Of a stretch of 11,433 bases of DNA, positions 1 through 5,661 are shown piece by piece. Origin of the DNA: JBCDIQ01 sp039024295 (GTDB lineage Bacteria; Bacteroidota; Bacteroidia; J057); assembly GCA_039024295.1 (NCBI GenBank), contig JBCDIQ010000173.1, positions 1 to 11,433 on the forward strand, in the 5' to 3' direction. The position numbers were made by a program, and so were the translations under genes. The first letter of the stretch is position 1; every line of letters starts with the position of its first letter. Below the pieces are notes generated by a model. The model worked only from the letters and a program-made list of their open reading frames with translations, was not told the DNA's origin and searched no databases.

Positions 1-211
1 AAGTGGTACAAAGGATTGAAGAGCGTTTTAATGAACTTGAGTGGTCTAAGCATAATTTCGAGCGCAAGGATTCCCTTCTCAAATGATTTTACGTGATCAA
101 TCTCATGTGAGATCGCCTGTATTTCATTTCCATCGACAATCTTTTTGAGCTCAAAATTATGCTTAGACCACTCAAGTTCATTAAAACGCTCTTCAATCCT
201 TTGTACCACTT
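1..211. repeat. Near-perfect inverted repeat (foldback) at the window edge
   Basis: Bases 1-63 are the reverse complement of 149-211, position 1 pairing with 211, with one mismatch in the innermost 10 bases (54-63 against 149-158). The 85 bases between the arms hold only scattered further matches. The right arm is part of the restriction endonuclease reading frame on the minus strand. The left arm replaces what should be the continuation of that frame. The two sites share the near-identical stretch gctc(g/a)aaatt, which is the kind of microhomology that lets a polymerase switch strands. The repeat could be a genuine rearrangement or a chimera made during amplification or assembly. Its position at the edge favours the latter (inference). 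Confidence 0.9.
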
Positions 212-377
212 TTGTCTTGCCTCCACCACCAAAAACCAATTCTTCTATTGGAATTTCAATAGGGCTTAGCACGGATTCGAGTTCCGCTGAGGCAGTAGGA
301 AATTCAGATTCTAATATTGCCTTTGCATGTTGCAATTCTCGAATTTCAAACCCTTTGTCTCTAAGAACCTGGAACAT
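1..377 (-). pseudogene. BglII/BstYI-like type II restriction endonuclease, N-terminal part only (broken)
   Basis: An open frame starts at the ATG at 377-375 (an in-frame TAA lies two codons upstream) and stays open to the window edge, 125 codons. Residues 46-60 include ELVFGGGGKTKVVQR, residues 69-76 EWSKHNFE, and residues 90-108 run SHEIDHVK...LALEI. From recall of the BglII/BstYI family this is the usual N-terminal half: a helical start, a G-rich segment, then D94 and E107 as candidates for the D...ExQ/E catalytic residues. The family would be expected to continue after LALEI with a second acidic or amide residue and about 80-100 more residues. Instead residue 109 onward is encoded by the inverted-repeat arm (1-53) and matches nothing expected, so the active site is incomplete as read. 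The gene lies 41 bases downstream of the methyltransferase on the same strand, the usual order for a restriction-modification pair. The family call rests on remembered motifs, without a search. Confidence 0.72.
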
Positions 378-418
378 GTCTTACTGATCTATCTCTTGTT
401 TCATCTAGGATGTAGAAC

Positions 419-1078
419 CTACAGACTAAGTTTAGTTTGATATGGAGACAAGTTGGACTGTGAGTGATTAGCATACGTTTTCCAATCTGGTACATATTCT
501 TCATCTGCTTGATTGCCCCAGCAATCCCAATTCTCCATTTTTCCCCTAGAGAAAAGTTCAATTCTTGGCCCCCAACTACACTCTTCAATTATTTTGTATT
601 GCTCATCTGGCTTTCGGCTATGCTCTCGCTTTCTTGAAGAAATTATATTCTCCTGTGACCTTCCTGGTTGCAAGGTTCTAATATTTTTACCTTTTACCCC
701 AAAAAGTAATATCTCAGTGACATTTCGAAAATAAAACCCGACCCCGCGGCGATCTGGACCACCGTCTTTTCTTATTTTATACCAAATAATATTAGACTTA
801 TAAGTAAAGCCCCAGGCTTTTAACACTTCTAGTCCATGAGGTAACAATGCATTGGGAACCCAAACGTAGAGGTGAGCACGTTCTGCAACTATATCTTTTA
901 CTGGCATTTCCATAATATCCTCAAGTGGCATAGTTGGATACCGATTAAGCCTTTTATGCTCAGGAGCTACTTTCCCAGTACGATTTTGAAACTGCCATGG
1001 AGGATCAGCTAAAATAGTAGCATATTTATTTTCTCCTGCGAACTCCAATAAGTCACGATTCACTTCAAGATTTGCCAT
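419..1078 (-). CDS. MT-A70 family DNA N6-adenine methyltransferase
   Basis: The 219-residue product carries the catalytic DPPW motif at 25-28 (ILADPPWQF), YVWVPNALLPHGLEVLKAWGF at about 71-91, the HSRKPDE segment at 153-159 and the C-terminal ELFSRGKMENWDCWGN at about 174-189. These mark the MT-A70 class of SAM-dependent adenine-N6 methyltransferases. Paired with the endonuclease remnant just downstream, it most likely protects host DNA at the cognate site. The recognition sequence cannot be read from the protein. The frame is open further upstream to an ATG at 1249, but a TAnnTTTG promoter element lies at 1218-1225 and the extra 57 residues do not resemble the family, so the start at 1078 is preferred. 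The region is visibly more AT-rich than the biosynthetic genes beside it, consistent with horizontal acquisition (inference). Confidence 0.9.
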   Translation of the reverse strand: MANLEVNRDLLEFAGENKYATILADPPWQFQNRTGKVAPEHKRLNRYPTMPLEDIMEMPVKDIVAERAHLYVWVPNALLPHGLEVLKAWGFTYKSNIIWYKIRKDGGPDRRGVGFYFRNVTEILLFGVKGKNIRTLQPGRSQENIISSRKREHSRKPDEQYKIIEECSWGPRIELFSRGKMENWDCWGNQADEEYVPDWKTYANHSQSNLSPYQTKLSL

Positions 1079-1217
1079 GCGGATATAACCTAACTGAAAA
1101 AAATTCACTCTTAAGGTTGTTATAACTATCACAAGATACAATCTGATGTGTATTGTGCCAAGAGATTTAGTAAATGAATATAAACATAGTTTTGTTGATA
1201 ACTTTTGTGCTCCTAGC

Positions 1218-1249
1218 CAAAGGTAATAATGACTAGAGAGGGTTTGCAA
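1218..1249 (-). promoter_or_regulatory. Putative Bacteroidota-type promoter for the restriction-modification genes
   Basis: On the minus strand TACCTTTG (1225-1218) matches the Bacteroidota -7 consensus TAnnTTTG at all fixed positions. A TTG at 1249-1247 lies 21 bases upstream, close to the expected -33 TTTG spacing. Transcription would start near 1212, giving an untranslated leader of roughly 130 bases before the methyltransferase ATG at 1078. No ORF or clear structure was recognised in that leader apart from the 8-base palindrome gttataac at about 1118-1125. Confidence 0.5.
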
Positions 1250-1317
1250 GAAGCCGATATCAGATTACAAATATTCCACATTCCCCCCTCCCCATTAACA
1301 ATTCTCCAACAAATCCC

Positions 1318-1349
1318 TTGACAGAATAAAAAAGTTTTACGTATACTTG
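1318..1349 (+). promoter_or_regulatory. Promoter of the Phe/Tyr biosynthesis operon
   Basis: TTGACA (1318-1323) and TATACT (1342-1347) are separated by 18 bases, an almost ideal housekeeping promoter. The same downstream box read as TATACTTG (1342-1349) also matches the Bacteroidota TAnnTTTG element at 7 of 8 positions. Either reading puts the transcription start at about 1353-1355, on or next to the A of the leader ORF start codon at 1354. It fires away from the divergent restriction-modification promoter about 70-100 bases to the left. Confidence 0.75.
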
Positions 1350-1352
1350 CAC

Positions 1353-1429
1353 CATGCTACGACTGTCTGTATATAAGTTTTGGTTTTATTATATCGCTGG
1401 TACGACCCCAGGGACATCGTTGTAGCATG
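1353..1429 (+). promoter_or_regulatory. Long-range helix joining leader start codon and leader stop codon
   Basis: Bases 1353-1363 can pair with 1419-1429: 11 consecutive pairs including one G-U, with 8 perfect pairs at the outer end (catgctac with gtagcatg). One arm contains the leader ATG and the other contains the leader TAG. The helix would enclose the antiterminator strand at 1407-1415, so pairing of that strand with 1463-1471 would be topologically hindered. If the helix forms when the leader is not being translated, it would favour the terminator. This role is inferred; the pairing itself is visible in the sequence. Confidence 0.5.
1354..1425 (+). CDS. Aromatic-rich leader peptide of the Phe/Tyr operon (attenuator ORF)
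   Basis: A 23-codon ORF starts with ATG at 1354 and stops with TAG at 1423-1425. Residues 7-13 read YKFWFYY: three Tyr (TAT), two Phe (TTT) and one Trp (TGG) codon within seven positions (1372-1392). Its last codons (1405-1416: Thr-Pro-Gly-Thr) contain the antiterminator strand. The product probably has no function as a peptide. Translation speed through the Tyr/Phe block would report charged tRNA levels, as pheL and trpL do in enterobacteria (established precedent). It sits upstream of genes for exactly these amino acids, which supports the role. The ORF is too short for length-based gene finding. The predicted start of transcription coincides with the AUG, so it would be translated as a leaderless message. 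Confidence 0.82.
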   Translation: MLRLSVYKFWFYYIAGTTPGTSL

Positions 1430-1471
1430 TAAACAGCAAATAAATTCAACAACATATAAAACGTCCCTGGG
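1406..1471 (+). promoter_or_regulatory. Antiterminator pairing of the Phe/Tyr attenuator
   Basis: CCCCAGGGAC occurs twice, at 1406-1415 (end of the leader ORF) and at 1476-1485 (3' arm of the terminator). The first copy can therefore pair over 9 bases (1407-1415 with 1463-1471) with the 5' arm of the terminator and prevent its formation. With a ribosome stalled on the Tyr codons up to 1392, its front edge would lie near 1402-1405 and leave 1407-1415 free, allowing readthrough. A ribosome at the stop codon (1423) would cover 1407-1415 and let the terminator form. The A-rich linker 1430-1458 looks unstructured. The geometry is inferred from typical ribosome footprints. Confidence 0.72.
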
Positions 1472-1497
1472 AAGCCCCCAGGGACGTTTCTTCGTTT
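1459..1497 (+). terminator. Attenuator terminator hairpin upstream of pheA
   Basis: A perfect 13-base-pair stem (1459-1471 with 1477-1489, core CGTCCCTGGG) closes a 5-base loop (aagcc) and is followed by the T-rich run tttcttcgttt (1487-1497). It ends 12 bases before the pheA ATG at 1510, so it would stop transcription before the first structural gene. The T-run is interrupted by C and G, so it may be leaky, which is common in attenuators. It is mutually exclusive with the 1407-1415/1463-1471 antiterminator. Confidence 0.82.
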
Positions 1498-1509
1498 AGG
1501 GTATAACCC

Positions 1510-2361
1510 ATGCAAGCACTCACCGACATAGAATCCCCCATAGCGATCCAGGGCGTGGAAGGTTCATTCCATGCCCTGGCAGCCCGGAAATATTTCGGTC
1601 CGGACATTCAATTGGTGATGTCGCCCAGCTTTCCAGCCCTGTTTAAAGAATTGGACAATGAGCAGGTCGGGTTTGCAGTAGTGGCCATTGAAAACAGTGT
1701 AGCAGGTACCCTGATGCACAATTATACCCTGCTGCGAAAAGGTAATCATCGAATTATTGGGGAGGTGTACCTGCGCATTGCCCATAACCTAATGGCGATG
1801 CCTGGACAAAGCTTGCCAGAAATTCAGGAGGTATATTCCCATCCAATGGCATTGGCGCAATGCCAGATGTTTTTCGAACGGCACCCGCACCTGAGGTTGG
1901 TGGAGGCAGAAGATACTGCCGGAAGTGCTCAATGGATTCAAGAAGGGCAGCGCAAAGGGGTAGCGGCTGTGGCGAGCGTGGAAGCTGCGGAGGTGTTCGG
2001 GTTGGAAATATTGGCCCCAGAGATTGAAGACAACCCCCGGAATTTCACCCGCTTTTTCATCGTGGAGACTAATGGTGCCGGAAAAGGTGACATTTCGCAT
2101 GCAAGCAAGGCCAGCCTGTGCTTTAACTTACTCCACCAAGTAGGAAGTCTGGCGGGTATCCTCCAAACCCTCGCGGTACACGAACTCAACCTGACCAAGA
2201 TCCAGTCTTTGCCGATCATTGGGCAAGAATGGGAATACTTTTTTCACCTGGACATCGAATTTGACGCCCTGTCGGCGTTCCAGGAAGCGTTGACCCAAAT
2301 TCAACCGCAGGTGAACGAGCTCAAAGTCCTTGGGGCTTACCCCAGAGGTGTAAAACTGTGA
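1510..2361 (+). CDS. pheA: Prephenate dehydratase (monofunctional, with ACT domain)
   Basis: The 283-residue protein converts prephenate to phenylpyruvate, the committed step to phenylalanine, in the cytoplasm. The catalytic domain covers about residues 10-185: IAIQGVEGSFH at the start, VVAIENSVAGTL at 57-68 and the catalytic Thr-Arg-Phe (NFTRFF) at 180-182. An ACT domain follows (about 199-275), with GSLAGIL at 212-218 and LTKIQSLP at 228-235. The latter stands where enterobacterial enzymes have the ESRP phenylalanine-binding motif, so feedback binding may differ. It lacks a chorismate mutase domain, which in this operon is fused to the DAHP synthase instead. It is the first structural gene after the attenuator. 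A 21-base gap separates it from the aminotransferase. The ATG at 1510 directly precedes the family N-terminus. Confidence 0.95.
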   Translation: MQALTDIESPIAIQGVEGSFHALAARKYFGPDIQLVMSPSFPALFKELDNEQVGFAVVAIENSVAGTLMHNYTLLRKGNHRIIGEVYLRIAHNLMAMPGQSLPEIQEVYSHPMALAQCQMFFERHPHLRLVEAEDTAGSAQWIQEGQRKGVAAVASVEAAEVFGLEILAPEIEDNPRNFTRFFIVETNGAGKGDISHASKASLCFNLLHQVGSLAGILQTLAVHELNLTKIQSLPIIGQEWEYFFHLDIEFDALSAFQEALTQIQPQVNELKVLGAYPRGVKL

Positions 2362-2382
2362 CCAAATCAAATTAGCAATATC

Positions 2383-3558
2383 ATGATCATCGAACCAGCA
2401 GAACGTTTGTCCCAGGTGAAGGAATACTACTTCGCCCACAAGCTGCGCGAGCTTAGGCAACGATTGGCGTCCGGTGAAGACATCATCAACCTCGGCATTG
2501 GCAACCCGGACATGTCTCCTCCGGTAGCGGCGATCAGACGCCTGACAATAGGAGCACAAGAGCCTGGCCACCACGGCTACCAGCCGTACAAAGGCATTCC
2601 AGAGCTGCGAAGAGCCTTCGCAGATTGGTATGTCCGCATGTATGGCGTAAGCCTGAATCCAGACACGGATATCCAACCCCTGATCGGTTCCAAAGAAGGC
2701 ATTATGCACATTTCTATGGCTTTCCTGAACCCTGGCGATCAGGTCTTGGTGCCGAATCCTGGCTACTTGGCGTATGCGTCTGTGGCACGGCTGATCGGCG
2801 TTGAACCTGTGCTGTATGACCTCCTGGAAGAAAATGGCTGGGAGCCTGACCTGGAGGCATTGGCTTCTCAGGACCTCAGTCGGGTGAAGATCATGTGGGT
2901 GAGCTATCCGCACATGCCCACCGGCGCCAATGGTTCAGAAGAGTTATTCGACCGTTTGGTGAATTTTGCTCGTGCCCACAATATCCTGTTGGTGAACGAC
3001 AACCCCTACAGCCTCATCTTGAACGAAGTGCCTCGAAGCATTTTGGCTGCTGAAGGTGCTGAGGAAGTTGCCTTGGAATTGAATTCTCTGAGCAAATCCC
3101 ACCACATGGCTGGCTGGCGTGTAGGCATGGTTGCCGGGAATGCTGATTACATCAAATCAATTCTGACGGTGAAGAGCAATGTGGATTCAGGGATGTTTCT
3201 TCCAGTGCAGCAGGCGGCTGCCACTGCCTTGGCCAGCCCCTATGAATGGCACCAGGAGCAGAATGAAGTGTATGCCGCTCGTCGGGAGTTGATTTTTACC
3301 CTCGCTAAAGAGCTGGGCTGTTCTTTTGATCCCAACCAAAGTGGATTATTTGTGTGGGCTTCCATTCCTGATGGATACCTCCAGTCTGAAAGCTTTGCAG
3401 ATTGGCTCTTGGATGAATTGGGCATATTTGTAGCGCCTGGGTTCATTTTTGGTTCCAATGGAGAAGGTTATGTGCGGTTTTCGCTTTGCGTACCTTCTGC
3501 TCAAATTGAAGTCTGTATTGAACGGGCAAGAGCCGCACGTCAGGTGCTGCTGCCTTAA
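2383..3558 (+). CDS. Class I/II PLP-dependent aminotransferase of the aromatic operon
   Basis: The 391-residue protein is a fold-type I aminotransferase. Visible landmarks are the N-terminal GIGNPDMSPP (38-47), YPHMPTGA (175-182, the NPTG-like loop), D206 with Y209 in NDNPYS, the PLP Schiff-base lysine K238 in SLSKSHHMAGWRVG, and the carboxylate-binding R365 in GYVRFSLC. By position between pheA and tyrA it most likely transaminates phenylpyruvate and 4-hydroxyphenylpyruvate with glutamate to give Phe and Tyr. Action on prephenate (arogenate route) cannot be excluded. Relatives of this subgroup are often annotated as aspartate or LL-diaminopimelate aminotransferase, so substrate specificity is inferred from the operon rather than seen. 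Length is normal and all key residues are present. The stop is 24 bases before tyrA. Confidence 0.9.
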   Translation: MIIEPAERLSQVKEYYFAHKLRELRQRLASGEDIINLGIGNPDMSPPVAAIRRLTIGAQEPGHHGYQPYKGIPELRRAFADWYVRMYGVSLNPDTDIQPLIGSKEGIMHISMAFLNPGDQVLVPNPGYLAYASVARLIGVEPVLYDLLEENGWEPDLEALASQDLSRVKIMWVSYPHMPTGANGSEELFDRLVNFARAHNILLVNDNPYSLILNEVPRSILAAEGAEEVALELNSLSKSHHMAGWRVGMVAGNADYIKSILTVKSNVDSGMFLPVQQAAATALASPYEWHQEQNEVYAARRELIFTLAKELGCSFDPNQSGLFVWASIPDGYLQSESFADWLLDELGIFVAPGFIFGSNGEGYVRFSLCVPSAQIEVCIERARAARQVLLP

Positions 3559-3582
3559 CCTCATGTTAAAAATTTATCTGTT

Positions 3583-4446
3583 GTGACCATTACCATTGTC
3601 GGTCTGGGCCTGATTGGCGGCTCGCTGGCCCTTGATTTAAAGCGAAATGGGTTTGCCCACCATGTCATTGGGGTAGACGAATCTGCAGAGCATTGTACCT
3701 ATGCCCTGAGAACTGGGATGGTCGACGATTGCGCAGATTTACAGGTCGCCTGCATTCAGGCTGATCTGGTGATCCTGGCGGTTCCCGTCAAAGCCGTAGT
3801 AGCAATTCTGCCCAAGGTGCTGAACTGGATTCGTGAGGAGGCGGTGGTCACCGACATGGGGTCCACCAAAGGAGAAATTCTTTCCCTGATGGCCAATCAC
3901 CCCAATCGACGGCGGTTTGTGGCAGCTCACCCCATGGCGGGAACAGAGCATTCTGGCCCTGCTGCTGCCCTGAACGGCCTCTTTCACGACAAGGCGGCCA
4001 TTATTTGTGACGCTGAAAACAGTGACGAGGATGCAGTCCGTCTGGCTGAACGATTGTTTCGAAGCCTGTTCATGCGCATCATCTACATGGATGGGACGGA
4101 CCATGACATGCACGCGGCCTACGTGTCGCACGTTTCCCACATTTCCTCCTTCGTGCTGGCATTGACGGTATTAGAGAAAGAAAAAAGTGAGGCAAACATC
4201 TTCAACCTGGCGAGTGGCGGGTTTGCCTCTACAGTCCGTCTTGCCAAGAGTTCTCCCCGCATGTGGCGGGATGTATACGAGCAAAACCAGGAAAATATCC
4301 TGGATGTATTGGACAGCTACCTGGGCAAAATGCAGCAATTTCGTGATCACATCGCATCCGGCGAGTTTGAGCAGACGTATCAATTGATGGAGACTGCTAA
4401 TGCGATTGGTCCCATTCTCGAACAACAAGAAAAAGTCAAAAATTAG
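3583..4446 (+). CDS. tyrA: Prephenate dehydrogenase
   Basis: The 287-residue enzyme oxidatively decarboxylates prephenate to 4-hydroxyphenylpyruvate using NAD(P)+, the committed step to tyrosine. The Rossmann dinucleotide-binding loop GLGLIGGS lies at 7-14. DMGSTKG (91-97), AHPMAGTEHSG (115-125) and the SHVSH segment (182-186) are the family's substrate and catalytic signatures. The dimerisation domain fills the C-terminal half. No ACT domain is fused. The start is a GTG at 3583, placed only six codons before the glycine-rich loop as is usual, and no in-frame ATG gives a better start. It is the third gene of the operon, and its stop is followed by a 105-base gap holding a palindromic repeat. 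Confidence 0.94.
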   Translation: MTITIVGLGLIGGSLALDLKRNGFAHHVIGVDESAEHCTYALRTGMVDDCADLQVACIQADLVILAVPVKAVVAILPKVLNWIREEAVVTDMGSTKGEILSLMANHPNRRRFVAAHPMAGTEHSGPAAALNGLFHDKAAIICDAENSDEDAVRLAERLFRSLFMRIIYMDGTDHDMHAAYVSHVSHISSFVLALTVLEKEKSEANIFNLASGGFASTVRLAKSSPRMWRDVYEQNQENILDVLDSYLGKMQQFRDHIASGEFEQTYQLMETANAIGPILEQQEKVKN

Positions 4447-4450
4447 CATA

Positions 4451-4532
4451 GTTTACAGTTTTCAGTGCTCAGCTTTCAGTAGCTAGTTCTGCGAGAACAC
4501 TAACTGTAAACCGATAACTGACAACCGAAAAC
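4451..4532. repeat. Diverged palindromic repeat between tyrA and the DAHP synthase gene
   Basis: Bases 4451-4490 and 4494-4532 form a long imperfect inverted repeat around the centre gcg (4491-4493). About 22 of the 30 outermost positions match, plus GTTCT/AGAAC at the tip. A perfect 10-base inverted pair, gtttacagtt (4451-4460) and aactgtaaac (4502-4511), also exists in another register. Each arm is itself a degenerate short repeat of the type TTTtCAGT (ttttcagt, ctttcagt; rev. comp. tcagttatcggtttacagt). This composition resembles a dispersed intergenic repeat that copied itself as a palindrome. The transcript could fold into a long hairpin within the operon. Confidence 0.7.
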
Positions 4533-4551
4533 CCACAAACAGCTTTACCCG

Positions 4552-5661
4552 ATGAGTCAACTTAACGCAATACCTTTAAAAGATTGGGGCCTGGACCTGG
4601 GCGAAGGCCCCCTTATTATTTCAGGCCCATGTAGTGCCGAATCTCCTGGACAGGTCATGGAAACCATTCTGGGATTATCTGACCTGCCCATCCAAGTGAT
4701 GCGTGCAGGCATTTGGAAACCTCGTACCCGGCCTAATTCCTTTGAAGGCGTAGGGAGTGTGGGTTTGAAGTGGCTCAAAGATGCCGGCCAGGCCATCCAT
4801 AAACCTGTGACAACAGAGGTAGCCAATGTGAAGCACGTGTATGAAGCCCTTCGCAGTGGCGTGGATATCATATGGATTGGAGCGAGAACAACCACGAATC
4901 CTTTCGCCGTCCAGGAAATTGCGGATGCCCTGGAAGGAGTAGATATTCCTGTGTTTGTGAAAAATCCCGTCAACCCCGACCTGGAATTATGGATAGGGGC
5001 GATGGAGCGAATCGCAGGAGCCGGTATTACCAGGATTGGCGCGATCCACCGCGGTTTCTCTTCTTATGCCAAAACAAAGTACCGCAACCAACCGCTATGG
5101 GAAATTCCGATTGAGCTACGTCGCCGGATTCCGGATCTGCCGATTATCTGTGACCCTAGTCATATTTGTGGACGACGAGACCTGTTGCTCTCGGTAGCGC
5201 AGGAAGCCATGGACCTCAACTTTGACGGACTTATGATCGAGTCGCACATTACGCCCGACAAGGCACTGAGCGATGCCCGGCAGCAAATCACCCCAGCGCA
5301 AATGGGCGAATTGATTGGAAAGCTGGTGTTGCGGAAAGCGACCATTGAAGGCGACAATGAGCTTCGAGAGCAGTTGCAGGTGTTTCGGGAAATGATTGAT
5401 GGAATTGACCAGGAATTGCTGCAAACACTTGGTAAACGCATGGAAGTGGTGCGCAAAATCGGCGAAGCCAAGAAGGCGCACAATATGACCATTCTCCAGG
5501 CGCAGCGCTGGAACAATTTAATGCACGACCGGAGTGAACTGGCGAAGTCTTTAGGTTTGGGAGAAGAGTTTGTATTGGATTTATTGCAGCAAGTGCACAA
5601 AGAATCTATTCGTCAACAGACCGAGATCATGAATCGTGAGCTTTCAGCAGATGCATCATAG
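4552..5661 (+). CDS. Bifunctional 3-deoxy-7-phosphoheptulonate synthase / chorismate mutase
   Basis: The 369-residue fusion joins the first step of the shikimate pathway (phosphoenolpyruvate plus erythrose 4-phosphate to DAHP) to the branch-point reaction chorismate to prephenate. Residues 1-260 are a KDO8P-synthase-like (type I-beta) DAHP synthase with SGPCSAES (24-31), the phosphate-binding KPRTRPNSFEG (56-66), ICDPSH (199-204) and IESHITPDKALSDA (229-242). Residues about 268-360 are an AroQ-type helical chorismate mutase: LQVFREMIDGID, LGKRMEVVRKIGEAKK and a C-terminal helix. A fused mutase can serve as the catalytic and the sensor domain for feedback by prephenate (known for this architecture). 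The mutase here supplies prephenate to the PheA and TyrA encoded upstream. It closes the operon; no clear terminator follows it in 5662-5766. Confidence 0.94.
   Translation: MSQLNAIPLKDWGLDLGEGPLIISGPCSAESPGQVMETILGLSDLPIQVMRAGIWKPRTRPNSFEGVGSVGLKWLKDAGQAIHKPVTTEVANVKHVYEALRSGVDIIWIGARTTTNPFAVQEIADALEGVDIPVFVKNPVNPDLELWIGAMERIAGAGITRIGAIHRGFSSYAKTKYRNQPLWEIPIELRRRIPDLPIICDPSHICGRRDLLLSVAQEAMDLNFDGLMIESHITPDKALSDARQQITPAQMGELIGKLVLRKATIEGDNELREQLQVFREMIDGIDQELLQTLGKRMEVVRKIGEAKKAHNMTILQAQRWNNLMHDRSELAKSLGLGEEFVLDLLQQVHKESIRQQTEIMNRELSADAS

Noticed and set aside
54..158. Inner parts of the foldback (atctca/tgagat at 100-113 and scattered matches) as a transposon end or attachment site
   Set aside because: These bases are in-frame coding sequence of the endonuclease and the matches are short; no transposase or target duplication was found.
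145..387. Plus-strand ORF of 80 codons
   Set aside because: It is antisense to the endonuclease frame, serine-rich with no family features, and partly made of the inverted-repeat arm.
1079..1249. N-terminal extension of the methyltransferase to the ATG at 1249
   Set aside because: The extension has no family resemblance and starts upstream of the predicted promoter -7 element at 1218-1225; the ATG at 1078 gives the usual family N-terminus.
1354..1510. T-box, tryptophan-type or other ligand riboswitch as explanation of the pheA leader
   Set aside because: No T-box sequence or conserved riboswitch core was seen; the ORF with clustered aromatic codons and two exclusive helices explains the region better.
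2128..2913. Long minus-strand open frame (261 codons) spanning the pheA/aminotransferase junction
   Set aside because: It is antisense to two clearly coding genes, has no recognisable motif, is rich in His/Arg/Gln as expected for a shadow frame, and crosses an intergenic gap.
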